Position numbers and translations under genes: made by a program
The notes under the pieces: generated by a model
Database searches by the model: none
The model's input: only the letters and a program-made list of their open reading frames with translations
What the model was told of the DNA's origin: nothing
Shown here: positions 9,100 to 17,709 of the stretch, piece by piece
How the letters are laid out: each line of letters starts with the position of its first letter
Position numbering within the stretch: position 1 is the first letter of the stretch
Source: Chloroflexota bacterium
GTDB lineage: Bacteria > Chloroflexota > Dehalococcoidia > Lucifugimonadales > UBA3495
Direction: 5' to 3'
DNA: 64,000 nt
NCBI GenBank assembly: GCA_026710825.1
Contig: JAPOQH010000019.1
Span: forward strand, 25,888-89,887

Positions 9100-10074
9100 G
9101 TGACTACCAACGCCAATGGCCAGGCTTCCTTCAACGCCGACGAACTGCAGGTCTTCTTCCGTGGCCAGTTCGTTCCGGTAAGCGAGGCCAAAGTAAGCGT
9201 AATGACCCATGCCCTGCACTACGGCACCGGCGTATTCGAAGGCATCCGCGGCAACTGGAACGCCGAACAGGAAGCGATCAACATCTTCCGCATGCGGGAG
9301 CACTACGTCCGCCTGCTTGACGGCTGCCGCATCCTGATGCTGGACATCCCATATACCGCCGATGAGCTCTGCGACATCACCACCCAGCTTGTCGAGCGGA
9401 ACCGGCATGTTAGTGACATATACATCCGCCCGTTGGCCTACAAGAGCGAGGAACTGGTCGCCAACCTCAAGTTGCAGGAACTCGCGGCCGACTTCACGCT
9501 GATCACCGTCCCGTTCGGCAACTACCTTGGCAGCGATCGGCTCCGGTGCTGCACGTCGTCCTGGCGCCGCGTCGACGACCCCATGATCCCCGCTCGAATC
9601 AAGGCCTGCGGCATCTACGTCAACAGCATCCTGGCGAAGACCGAGGCCACGCTGAGCGGCTTCGACGAGGCCATCCTGCTGAACCACGACGGGCATGTAT
9701 CCGAGGGTTCCGGCGAAAACCTGTTCATGGTCAAGGACGGACGCATCTATACGCCTGGCCTCGAGGACAACGCGCTGGGCGGCATCACCCGCGATACCGT
9801 GATGCAATTGGCCCGCAACGAGTTGGGCCTGGAAATCGATATGCGGACCATCGACCGCAGCGAACTGTATCTCGCCGACGAGGTGTTCCTCAGCGGCACT
9901 GCCGCCCACCTCACGCCCGTGGTGGAACTCGACTGCAGGCCCATCGCCAACGGGGAACCGGGACCCATCACCAGCGAGTTGCAGCGCATGTACTTCGACA
10001 TCGTGGTTGGCAACAACCCCAAGTACCGGCACTGGTGCACCCAGGTCAAGACGGGGAGCCTCGTACCGGCCTGA
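9100..10074 (+). CDS. ilvE: Branched-chain amino acid aminotransferase
   Basis: PLP-dependent fold-type IV transaminase for the last step of Leu, Ile and Val synthesis. 324 residues from the GTG at 9100, which has AAGGGGG seven bases upstream; upstream in-frame codons overlap the promoter, so they are not translated. Visible family features: YGTGVFEGIRG near residue 50, the PLP-lysine region IYVNSILAKTEA, the EGSGENLFMVKDG motif that binds the cofactor, and GITRDTVMQLA. A final HWCTQV is as in other IlvE proteins. plsY follows after 14 bases, so the two may be cotranscribed. Confidence 0.93.
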   Translation: MTTNANGQASFNADELQVFFRGQFVPVSEAKVSVMTHALHYGTGVFEGIRGNWNAEQEAINIFRMREHYVRLLDGCRILMLDIPYTADELCDITTQLVERNRHVSDIYIRPLAYKSEELVANLKLQELAADFTLITVPFGNYLGSDRLRCCTSSWRRVDDPMIPARIKACGIYVNSILAKTEATLSGFDEAILLNHDGHVSEGSGENLFMVKDGRIYTPGLEDNALGGITRDTVMQLARNELGLEIDMRTIDRSELYLADEVFLSGTAAHLTPVVELDCRPIANGEPGPITSELQRMYFDIVVGNNPKYRHWCTQVKTGSLVPA

Positions 10075-10088
10075 CGGGAACGTGGTAA

Positions 10089-10697
10089 ATGCTATTGCTA
10101 TCCGGCGCGGCAGTCCTGCTGGGCTACTTGCTGGGCAGCCTGCCGACCGCCTACCTGGTCGCTCAAAAGGCCGGCGACACCCTCGCCGACATTAGACTGT
10201 CCGGCGACGGCAACGCAGGGGCGGCCAACGTAAGTCGGATATTCGGCCCTCGCTGGGGAATCTTCGTGGGGGTGGTCGACATCGCCAAGGGGTTCTTTGC
10301 GGTCCTGGTGTTCAATGCGTTGGCCAGTTCCTGGGACGCTGTATCAGGCGTCGGATTGCTGAGCGGCGTCGCTGCCATGGCAGGCCACATCTGGCCCGTG
10401 TGGCTGAGGTTCCGAGGAGGCCGGGGCGCGGCCACTGCTCTGGGCGTTACGGCGGCAGTCCTCACCGGGCCGGTGTTGCTGGTGGCACTGCCCGCTATGG
10501 GTATATTGTGGCGCACCCGCAGCACCACTTTGACGCTGGCGTTCGTCTATATATCCTCGATCATCCTGGCTCGGATGTTTTTCGACGCATCCTGGGGCAT
10601 CATCTGCTACTGCGTGGGAATCTTCATCACCGTCGGCGCGGTCCATTTCTGGAGCCTGAAATTCCGCGGTCGGCCGGTAGAATCGGTATCGGCCTAG
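10089..10697 (+). CDS. plsY: Acyl-phosphate:glycerol-3-phosphate acyltransferase PlsY
   Basis: Integral membrane enzyme that transfers an acyl group from acyl-phosphate to glycerol-3-phosphate in phospholipid synthesis. 202 residues, normal length. Motif 1 is GSLPTAYLVA near residue 16, motif 2 SGDGNAGAANVSRIFG (usually GSGNxGATN), followed by VDIAKG, and the third motif around GHIWPVWLRFRGGRGAATALG. Several hydrophobic helices span the rest. The second motif has GDGN instead of GSGN, a conservative change. Located directly downstream of ilvE on the same strand. Confidence 0.93.
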   Translation: MLLLSGAAVLLGYLLGSLPTAYLVAQKAGDTLADIRLSGDGNAGAANVSRIFGPRWGIFVGVVDIAKGFFAVLVFNALASSWDAVSGVGLLSGVAAMAGHIWPVWLRFRGGRGAATALGVTAAVLTGPVLLVALPAMGILWRTRSTTLTLAFVYISSIILARMFFDASWGIICYCVGIFITVGAVHFWSLKFRGRPVESVSA

Positions 10698-10723
10698 TTG
10701 CCGGAGAACGCCGGAACCTTATC

Positions 10724-11662
10724 TCACGCCACCGCCAGCAGGATTGTGCCGGCCACGATCATCACGATTGCGACGAATTTCGCAGCCAGAGCTGACGTAC
10801 CCAGCGATTCCTGCATTAGTCCCAAGCGGCGCCAGCTGAGCAGCGACCCGGCCAGGAACACGAACATCGGCCGCGTCGCCAGTATCGCCGATGCCAGCGA
10901 GACGGGCCCGAACGCGAACGACCATACGAACAACAGGATCGCCAGTTGGGGCAACAGGCCCTCTCCCACCAGGAACGTGGTAAGCGCCGGCCACGACCGG
11001 AGGCCCGAGTACAACTTGCGCCAGTTGGCCGGCCTCCCGAACAGGGCAAACACGGGCACCATCCCCAGCTCCTGCAGCGTGAAAACTTCCCACGGCGTCA
11101 GATCACTGAGCACCAGCTTCGCGAGGAAAAAGGACATTCCCAGGCCGGCTGAACTGCCCATCAACGCCGTCAGTCCCGGCGTCAGGCGAAAGAGCCCTCG
11201 TCCGAGTCCCTCCACCGAAACCAGTACCGCTCCGCAGACCACCAGGGCAATGGCCGTCCATTGCCACGGCCCCACTGCCTCTCCAAGAATCGCCAATGCC
11301 AGCAGCGCCACCAGGATCGGGTTGGTCTGGCTGACCGCCACCGCCCGCGAAGCCTCGCCCAACTTCAGGCCCAGGAAAAGCAGCAGCAATCCCGTGCCCA
11401 GGCTGACGCCCGAAAGCAGAGCCATCCCGATGACCTGCCACGACGCGTCGGTGGGCCAACCGACCACCGCGACCATGATGCCGCCGCACGTCAGGCGGGT
11501 AAGAATCGAGCCGACACCCAGGACGCCGACGCCGTCCAGGTAGTTGTCCAGCAGCCTCTTGTGGGCGATGTTGGCGAAGCCCAGCGAAGCCGCGCTGCAG
11601 ATGGCCAGGAGAATCCACACGGCCGGCAGGATACCAGACCACACTTTGGTGAGTACCGCCAA
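10724..11662 (-). CDS. EamA/DMT-family membrane transporter
   Basis: 312 residues, ten predicted membrane helices in two five-helix EamA repeats (roughly residues 15-150 and 165-310), typical of drug/metabolite exporters. GEASRAVAVSQTNPILVALLALAILGE-type sequence sits at the end of the first repeat, split here into the visible motifs SQTNPI and LAILGEAVGPWQW. The likely start is TTG at 11662; no strong ribosome binding site is visible, so the start is uncertain, and a GTG six codons inside is possible. Its 5' end lies back to back with the arylsulfotransferase-family gene. Substrate unknown. Confidence 0.82.
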   Translation of the reverse strand: MAVLTKVWSGILPAVWILLAICSAASLGFANIAHKRLLDNYLDGVGVLGVGSILTRLTCGGIMVAVVGWPTDASWQVIGMALLSGVSLGTGLLLLFLGLKLGEASRAVAVSQTNPILVALLALAILGEAVGPWQWTAIALVVCGAVLVSVEGLGRGLFRLTPGLTALMGSSAGLGMSFFLAKLVLSDLTPWEVFTLQELGMVPVFALFGRPANWRKLYSGLRSWPALTTFLVGEGLLPQLAILLFVWSFAFGPVSLASAILATRPMFVFLAGSLLSWRRLGLMQESLGTSALAAKFVAIVMIVAGTILLAVA

Positions 11663-11677
11663 ACGGAGAATGCACCT

Positions 11678-11686
11678 TGTTATAAT
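11678..11686 (+). promoter_or_regulatory. Extended -10 element before the arylsulfotransferase-family gene
   Basis: TTGTTATAAT contains a TGn extension and a perfect TATAAT (11681-11686). There is no good -35, as is common for extended -10 promoters. The start codon lies about 30 bases downstream. Confidence 0.5.
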
Positions 11687-11716
11687 CCGCCATCATTCAG
11701 CACGGAGGGAGTTTTT

Positions 11717-12844
11717 ATGGGCTGGTCGATACATCATCCGGTGGGATTGATCCACTACACGCCGACGGCATGCCAATTGGGCTACTCGCTGTTTTCGACC
11801 ACTCGCGGCGGTAAGGACGCCTACCTCATCGACATGCAAGGGAACGTGGTACACCGCTGGCACTCTGAGGAGGGCATCCACTACGCGTACCTCCTGGACA
11901 ACGGCAACCTGCTCTGCCGAACCATGCCTCCCAAGGATGCCGGCGGCTACGAAACTGTGGGCGGATCCTCAGCCAGCATCATCGAGCTGGACTGGGACAG
12001 CAATCTGGTCTGGGCCTACCGCGACCAGACCCTGCATCACGACTACCAACGATTGACCAACGGCAATACCCTGCTGCTGCTGTGGGAGCCGTTGCCTGAT
12101 GGCCTGGAGGCCCAGGTGCAGGGCGGCTTCGACGTCGATTTCGCCCTTGGAATGCTGGGCGACGTGGTCAAGGAAGTGACGCCCGGCGGCGAGACGATCT
12201 GGGAATGGCGCTCATGGGAGCACCTGGACGTGTCCGAAGACGTCATCTGCCCGTTGGAGCCCCGTCGGGAATGGACCCACCAGAACTCCCTGAACGTCAC
12301 CCCCGACGGCGATCTGCTGGTGAGCTATCGCCTGACCAGCACTATCGGCATCGTCGACCGGGAGACGGGGGCGTTCAAGTGGAAGTGGGGGCCGGGTGAG
12401 CTTTACCACCAGCACCATCCGACGTGGCTGGACAGCGGCCGCGTGCTGGTTTTCGACAACGGCGGCCACCGCCGCGGCGCCAGCCACTCCCGCATCGTGG
12501 AGGTGGATCCCGAAACAAGCGAGATTCACTGGCAATACCTGGGAGCGCCGCCCATCTCGTTCTACAGCTACAACATCAGCAGCGCTGAGCGGCAGCCCAA
12601 CGGCAACACCCTGATCTGCGAGGGCGCGCCGGGCCGCATGTTCGAGGTGACCCCCCGTGGCGAGATAGTTTGGGAATATATCAACCCGTTCCCCGTGTTC
12701 AACGACGGCCCCGGAGGCCAGGGCGGTATGGAATTGTCCAACGCCACCTTCCGCTGCCACCGGTACTGTCCCGACCATCCCGCGCTGGCCGGCCGCGACC
12801 TGGATCCCGCCCGACACTCAGGGTTGAATCGTCTGCTGGGATAA
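11717..12844 (+). CDS. Arylsulfotransferase (ASST) family beta-propeller protein
   Basis: 375 residues from the ATG at 11717, chosen because CGGAGGGAG lies just upstream. The sequence is made of repeated propeller blades each with a turn like DNGNLL, TNGNTLLLL, PDGDLLVSY, DSGRVLVFDNGG and PNGNTLICEG, and WxW/GxTIWEW strands, as in the arylsulfotransferase families (PF05935/PF14269). His residues at HHDYQR and HQHHPTW are in positions where the catalytic and sulfate-binding His of ASST enzymes would be expected, but I cannot align them. No signal peptide is visible, whereas classical ASSTs are periplasmic. Could also be a non-enzymatic PQQ-like propeller. Confidence 0.78.
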   Translation: MGWSIHHPVGLIHYTPTACQLGYSLFSTTRGGKDAYLIDMQGNVVHRWHSEEGIHYAYLLDNGNLLCRTMPPKDAGGYETVGGSSASIIELDWDSNLVWAYRDQTLHHDYQRLTNGNTLLLLWEPLPDGLEAQVQGGFDVDFALGMLGDVVKEVTPGGETIWEWRSWEHLDVSEDVICPLEPRREWTHQNSLNVTPDGDLLVSYRLTSTIGIVDRETGAFKWKWGPGELYHQHHPTWLDSGRVLVFDNGGHRRGASHSRIVEVDPETSEIHWQYLGAPPISFYSYNISSAERQPNGNTLICEGAPGRMFEVTPRGEIVWEYINPFPVFNDGPGGQGGMELSNATFRCHRYCPDHPALAGRDLDPARHSGLNRLLG

Positions 12845-12878
12845 GCGGTTCCCGACGCAGATCGGCCGTCAACTATAA

Positions 12879-14867
12879 CTACGGCGTAACGACGTACTGG
12901 ACATCCACGACCTTTCGGTCTGCGTCAAATACCTGCACCTGGTGCCAGCCGACGGCCCAGGGTTCTCCGGGGGCGGGACCGATTTGCAGCCACTGGGTGC
13001 CGCCGCTATACCCGGGTCGCGCGCTGATGTTCCCCGTCCGGCGGCGGTACACGAAACCGTCCTGGTACGCCTCGACGACCTCGAACCGGATCTCCTGGTC
13101 AGCTTCGGCGTTCTGGTAGGAGTATTCCAGGTTGAGCAATATCGGACCCCGAACGTCATTTGAGGAAAACTGGTCCACCGGCGGGTCCTGCTGGGCCAGG
13201 CTCACGTACGCGCGGTCAATCTGCCCGTTGATCTGAGGCAGCGCCGGTTCTGCCGCGCTGAAATCAAGAGCCGCGGCATCGTATGGCTGCGATCCATCGT
13301 ACCAACGGGCGACGATAGGGTCGGAAGCCCCGTCGGATACCTCGCCGAACGCTGCGCGGAGGTCATCAACTGTGGCGCCAACGCTCGGAGGATTGTCCAA
13401 TTCGTTGGCCAGAGCCGAACGATGGTAAATGTGCCGGAATGCTTGCTGAAATTCGGCATCCCCCATGTTCCGGTACAAGTCCAGAAAAATGCGCTCCCCA
13501 AACGAGTAGTTGCACGTGAACGCCTCTGACTCAGGAACGGCGTTGAGCGTTTCCAGGGCCGCGAGATTGGGCGCGTGCGGACACGGGTAGTTGGTGGCTG
13601 CCAGGGGCCGTCCGGCCCGCGCATGTTCCGACAGGGATGCCAACAGTTCGGCCGCACCCTCGTCGATCCAATCGACGTTGTTGTTCCAGTAGTAATGAGC
13701 GACCTCGTGGGCAATGATGTGTCCGGCGGAGTCCGCCTCGTGGCTGCCGTCGTTCACGTCGAATTTCGGCCGTATGGCTATGCTGGCCCCGCCGAAGTTG
13801 GTGCCTGCGGAGGAACCTGCCACCGCCAATTCAAAGAGGACGCCCACGTAGCCGACGGGCAGGGGCGCGCCCATGGTGTCCTCGGCATTCAGTACCGCGG
13901 TTCCGAGCAGGTCCATGCTTCGGGGCGCTCCGGGTTGGGTGCGGATGATCGCCAGCACCACTTCGCCGGATAAGGGCAGATTGACCGTGCGTGTTTCCAC
14001 CGACACTTGATCGGGGTCCAAAAGAGTCCCGATGAGGGCTGGGTTCGTCCTGCTGACTCCGCCCAGCGTGGCAACGACCATGGCCCAGTCATCGCTGATG
14101 CCCACGCTGACCGTTGGGTGCGCCATGACTCGCTGGAACGTCCCCGCATCGAAAAGGGCAAGTTGTTGCAGTGATTGCATCGCGGCGACGTCCGGAGAAT
14201 CGACAGTCGCAAGGAACGGCATGGTGGCCAGCCGCAGCGTTGATTCGACGTCGGATTGGGAAATCAGGGCAAGGTCTTCCGCCACCGATCCCTCCGCGGC
14301 GGTAACATCGTCAGACAGCCACCGCTTTTCCGCCACCTTTTCCGCTGTTTCAACGTCGTACTGCGCGATGATTAACACGCTGAGCAGCACGGAGGATTCG
14401 GGCTCGGTCAGGCCGTCCTGGATCCAGGGATAGTCGATCAGCTTCCAGAAGAGCGCCTGGTAGAACGCCGCCAACTGAGTCAGATGCTCGGCGGGCTCCA
14501 CTTCCCGGTCGGACACGCCGTCGGCAATCCACCGCAAATTGCGGATCGCTTCGGCCGACTGGGGTTCAACCTGCTCAAGGTATGCGGCGTTGTCCAAAAC
14601 CGAGAAGTCGCGTACCCGGTCTCCGGATGCTTGCGGCGAAGTTGGGTTGCCGTCCTGCGCTGGTGAAAAGTCTGGCGTCGATGGGCCGGTTCCTCCCGTG
14701 GTGGGGATCCGAGCCGTGCGATCGTCCGGTTCTATCGTGGCGCTGATCCTGGCTACGGCTGCTTCGATGGTGGCCTGCGCTGAACCATCGCTTCCCGCAT
14801 CGGAACCGCCGCAAGCCAACACGGCGCCCAATAGAGTAACAACGATGAGGACTTGCGCGTGTCGCAT
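12879..14867 (-). CDS. Putative lipoprotein metallopeptidase with HEVAH motif
   Basis: 662 residues. The N terminus is a lipoprotein signal with lipobox LLGAVLAC (Cys19), followed by a low-complexity Gly/Ser/Thr linker, so the protein is probably anchored outside the cytoplasmic membrane. About two thirds along it has HIIAHEVAHYYWNNNVDWID then EGAAELLASL, which reads as a gluzincin zinc site (HEXXH plus a downstream Glu), as in M1/M61-type peptidases. A C-terminal domain with GTQWLQIGPAPGEPW and alternating strands resembles a beta-sandwich. I do not recognise a named family. It points away from the SDR gene across a short divergent region. Confidence 0.7.
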   Translation of the reverse strand: MRHAQVLIVVTLLGAVLACGGSDAGSDGSAQATIEAAVARISATIEPDDRTARIPTTGGTGPSTPDFSPAQDGNPTSPQASGDRVRDFSVLDNAAYLEQVEPQSAEAIRNLRWIADGVSDREVEPAEHLTQLAAFYQALFWKLIDYPWIQDGLTEPESSVLLSVLIIAQYDVETAEKVAEKRWLSDDVTAAEGSVAEDLALISQSDVESTLRLATMPFLATVDSPDVAAMQSLQQLALFDAGTFQRVMAHPTVSVGISDDWAMVVATLGGVSRTNPALIGTLLDPDQVSVETRTVNLPLSGEVVLAIIRTQPGAPRSMDLLGTAVLNAEDTMGAPLPVGYVGVLFELAVAGSSAGTNFGGASIAIRPKFDVNDGSHEADSAGHIIAHEVAHYYWNNNVDWIDEGAAELLASLSEHARAGRPLAATNYPCPHAPNLAALETLNAVPESEAFTCNYSFGERIFLDLYRNMGDAEFQQAFRHIYHRSALANELDNPPSVGATVDDLRAAFGEVSDGASDPIVARWYDGSQPYDAAALDFSAAEPALPQINGQIDRAYVSLAQQDPPVDQFSSNDVRGPILLNLEYSYQNAEADQEIRFEVVEAYQDGFVYRRRTGNISARPGYSGGTQWLQIGPAPGEPWAVGWHQVQVFDADRKVVDVQYVVTP

Positions 14868-14899
14868 GGTTTAAGTATAGGGCAATGGAAACCGTAGGC

Positions 14900-14905
14900 T
14901 ATAAT
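14900..14905 (+). promoter_or_regulatory. -10 box upstream of the SDR gene
   Basis: Perfect TATAAT 44 bases before the ATG of the SDR gene, in the short divergent spacer. No convincing -35 at the normal distance. Confidence 0.45.
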
Positions 14906-14948
14906 GCGGGCGATGGCATCAAGAATCGTGTTTTGAGGAGACGTAAAA

Positions 14949-15701
14949 ATGGGTAAGTTGGATGGCAGAGTAGCGTTGATCACCGGATCGGGTCGTAACA
15001 TCGGACGCGCCACGGCCTTGATGATGGCCTCGGAGGGCGCGAACATCGTGGTGAACGCCCGCAGCAATCGGGACGAAGCCGAGGCGACCGCGGCCGCTGT
15101 GGAGGAGTTGGGGGTCAAAGCGCTCCCCGTCCTGGCCGACGTCTCCAAAAAAGAAGAGGTGGACGCGATGATCGACGCGGCGATGTCCACCTTCGGCCAC
15201 ATCGACATTCTCATCAACAACGCCGCGATCCGCCCCCACAAGCCCTTTACTGAACTGACCCTGGAGGACTGGGAACACGTGCGAGGCGTGGTGCTGGACG
15301 GATCTTTCTACACCACTCGGGGCGTTATCCAGCAGATGGTGGACAACAACTTCGGACGCATTGTGTACCTGACTGGCGACGGAGCCTTCCGTGGGACCGC
15401 TCTGCGAGCGCATGTGTCGGCGGCCAAGATGGGCCTGGTGGGAATGGCGCGGGCCCTGGCGTCGGAATTCGCGCCCCACAACATCCGCGTCAACGTGATC
15501 GCGCCCGGGAGCATTGACACGTCCCGGGCCAACCCCGAATGGTACGCCGGCCGTGTCCCGGATAATTCGGGAATCCCGTTGGGCCGGCAGGGCAAGCCTG
15601 AGGAGATCGCATCGGCCGTCACGTTCCTGTGCACCGACGACGGCGGCTTCGTAACCGGCCAAACCCTCCACGTCAACGGTGGTCAGGGCTATTTCGGGTA
15701 G
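14949..15701 (+). CDS. SDR-family protein lacking the catalytic Ser and Tyr
   Basis: Rossmann-fold short-chain dehydrogenase/reductase relative, 250 residues, ATG with TGAGGAG upstream. The nucleotide-binding TGSGRNIG (residues 13-20), NNAA (90-93) and the C-terminal VNGGQGYFG are intact. The active-site segment aligns without gaps to classical members as IVYLTGDGAF...HVSAAKMG, which puts Gly143 where the catalytic Ser belongs, Val156 where the Tyr belongs, and keeps Lys160. So the fold and cofactor site are there but the usual proton relay is not. It may be a non-redox or divergent enzyme. It lies 45 bases before the ATPase gene but differs from it in base composition. Confidence 0.85.
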   Translation: MGKLDGRVALITGSGRNIGRATALMMASEGANIVVNARSNRDEAEATAAAVEELGVKALPVLADVSKKEEVDAMIDAAMSTFGHIDILINNAAIRPHKPFTELTLEDWEHVRGVVLDGSFYTTRGVIQQMVDNNFGRIVYLTGDGAFRGTALRAHVSAAKMGLVGMARALASEFAPHNIRVNVIAPGSIDTSRANPEWYAGRVPDNSGIPLGRQGKPEEIASAVTFLCTDDGGFVTGQTLHVNGGQGYFG

Positions 15702-15746
15702 GGAATTGCAGCTTACGTTGTCGCTCGACTCCGATGAGCATGGGCC

Positions 15747-17027
15747 ATGATCATCAACCGGATACAGGTGCTCAACTACGGTTGTCTTCGGTACGTGGAC
15801 GTACCGATGGATCGCTTTCACGTGCTCATCGGACCCAACGCCAGCGGCAAGAGCACGCTGATGGACGCCATCAAGTTCGTGTCTGACGTAGTGCGGGACG
15901 GAGTCGAAGCGGCGTGGATGAAACGCACCTCCAACTTCGCCGACTTGGTGTGGGGCCGTCCGGATGCGCCGGAGGAACAGAGATTTGAAATTGCGCTGGA
16001 GTTCGGCCTGTCGGATGAGGTGCGTGGACAGTTGCCCGCTGACCGGGCCTTTACTCTCTTCCGTTACGAAATGGCGATAGGAGTGAATCCGGAAACCGAC
16101 GGAGTGAGCTTGCTTGAGGAACGGGGAGATTTGCATCCCGACACCCGATATCGTCCGCGGCAGTTATCGTTCTTCCCTTCGCCGATTAATCCTCCGGACA
16201 CCCTGATGACGCGCCGCGTAACTCAAGGCCGACGCAATGTGTTTCGGAGGCATCAAACCACTCTCAGTCGGTTCAGCGTTGAAACAGTTGACAAAACCGG
16301 CAGCATCAATTGGAGCCCCGGGTTCAATCTCAGTTCCGACAGGTCGATGATGACTTTTCTTCCCGACCGGGGGAATGAGTTTCCGGCATCTACACTTGTG
16401 ATGACCCACCTCCGCGATCATGTAGTCACGATTGCATTAAGCAGTGCGTTGTTGCGGGAGGCGAGCCCGCCGGGACTCGGGATTGCGCTTCGCCCTGATG
16501 GTTCAAATGTGCCTTGGGTGGTTGAAAGATTGCACCAGGCTGCTCCGGAACGGTGGGAGTGGTGGATGGGCCACATCCAATGTGCGCTAGATGGGTTTGA
16601 GATGGTACGTACAATCCGCCGTGAAGACGATGCCCACCGCTACTTGATGGTGAACTACACTAACGGATTACAAACACCGTCATGGAAAGTCTCAGATGGC
16701 ACGCTTCGATTGTTGGCGTTGACAATGCTGGCTTACTTGCCCGACGCAAACGGTCTCTACCTGATTGAAGAGCCGGAGAACGGCATACACCCCGGCGTAT
16801 TGGAGGCGCTCTACGATTCGCTTTCCTGCGTGTATGACGCGCAGGTTTTGTTGGCCAGTCATTCGCCGGAGTTTGTGGCTATTGCTAATGTTGACCATCT
16901 ATTATGTTTTGGAAAAACTAGAGATGGAGTGGTCGATCTAGTTCGAGGAGAGGCACATCCGCTTTTGGTGGACTGGCAGCACGAAACGGATTTGGGTACA
17001 TTTTTTGCGTCTGGGATTCTTGCTTGA
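15747..17027 (+). CDS. AAA/OLD-like ATPase of a two-gene candidate defence module
   Basis: 426 residues, SMC/RecF/OLD-like ABC-type ATPase. Walker A is GPNASGKST near residue 31; the second half has a signature-like VSDGTLRLLALTML and Walker B LYLIEEPENGIHP, followed by the switch His in LLASHSPEF. This is the ATPase architecture seen in RloA-, AbiL- and PARIS-type systems and in many solitary two-gene islands. Its TGA stop overlaps the TTG start of the next gene by four bases, so the two are coupled. The DNA is clearly AT-richer than its neighbours by eye, which suggests horizontal acquisition. Function in defence is inferred from architecture and partner. Confidence 0.82.
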   Translation: MIINRIQVLNYGCLRYVDVPMDRFHVLIGPNASGKSTLMDAIKFVSDVVRDGVEAAWMKRTSNFADLVWGRPDAPEEQRFEIALEFGLSDEVRGQLPADRAFTLFRYEMAIGVNPETDGVSLLEERGDLHPDTRYRPRQLSFFPSPINPPDTLMTRRVTQGRRNVFRRHQTTLSRFSVETVDKTGSINWSPGFNLSSDRSMMTFLPDRGNEFPASTLVMTHLRDHVVTIALSSALLREASPPGLGIALRPDGSNVPWVVERLHQAAPERWEWWMGHIQCALDGFEMVRTIRREDDAHRYLMVNYTNGLQTPSWKVSDGTLRLLALTMLAYLPDANGLYLIEEPENGIHPGVLEALYDSLSCVYDAQVLLASHSPEFVAIANVDHLLCFGKTRDGVVDLVRGEAHPLLVDWQHETDLGTFFASGILA

Positions 17028-17656
17028 TCAATAATCGAAAAGACCTCATAGTGCTTGCGGCTGACCCCACGATGCAGCGCACCATCCAGACACTGTTCGA
17101 TCATAGACGCGAAGCACTAGGAATATCGTCGTTCTCCGTAGACGTCCAGGCTCACCGGAATCGCGACCCCGGTTGCAGAACCGCGGCCGGCGATGTCCTG
17201 AACCCAGCTCGCCACTCCCACCGCAAAGCTATCGTGGTTTTTGATCTTCATGGTTGTGGTGAAAATCTCCGCACTGCCGGTCAATTGGAAATCGCCCTTG
17301 AGCACGAGTTCGAAGATCGCGGTTGGGAGGACGATAGTGTAGCTTTTGTGGTCATTGAACCTGAGCTAGAAACGTGGTTATTTGGTGCCGCTTTCCAGCG
17401 TATTGAAACTGCAATTGGATGGTCACAGACAACGCCGCTTAGAGAATGGCTGGAATCTAATGGGCACCTGTCAGCCGGAGAAATTAAACCAGTAGATCCG
17501 CAAGCCGCTGTCGATGCAGCATTAGAACAAGAAAGACGGCCGCGCACAGCTAGGATGTTCGCTGACCTCGCACGCCGCGTGAGCCTCGCACACTGCCAGG
17601 ACCGTGCCTTCCAAAAGTTTAGATCGACACTCCAACGTTGGTTTCCGGCTCAATGA
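17024..17656 (+). CDS. MAD4/TOPRIM-like partner protein of the ATPase
   Basis: 210 residues from a TTG at 17024 that overlaps the ATPase stop. It begins with a hydrophobic strand KDLIVLAADPTMQRTIQTLF, then has RDPGC, AIVVFDLHGCG near residue 70 and VAFVVIEPELETWLFG near residue 105. The pattern of strand-ending acidic motifs and the PELExW motif resembles RloB/DUF4276-type TOPRIM-like proteins; from memory, close relatives are annotated as MAD4, a component of the methylation-associated defence system. No other MADS component is near. Likely an effector nuclease, or nuclease-like, activated by the ATPase. AT-rich like its partner. A hairpin terminator follows. Confidence 0.7.
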   Translation: MINNRKDLIVLAADPTMQRTIQTLFDHRREALGISSFSVDVQAHRNRDPGCRTAAGDVLNPARHSHRKAIVVFDLHGCGENLRTAGQLEIALEHEFEDRGWEDDSVAFVVIEPELETWLFGAAFQRIETAIGWSQTTPLREWLESNGHLSAGEIKPVDPQAAVDAALEQERRPRTARMFADLARRVSLAHCQDRAFQKFRSTLQRWFPAQ

Positions 17657-17662
17657 AAATGA

Positions 17663-17681
17663 GCGGCACAAGATGTGCCGC
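17663..17681 (+). terminator. Hairpin after the ATPase/MAD4-like module
   Basis: Perfect eight-base stem GCGGCACA/TGTGCCGC with a three-base loop, seven bases after the stop codon. The following sequence has only a weak T-rich stretch. It sits between convergent genes and could end both. Confidence 0.6.
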
Positions 17682-17709
17682 CCAGTCTTGTTACGTGGTT
17701 CTGTTGGCC

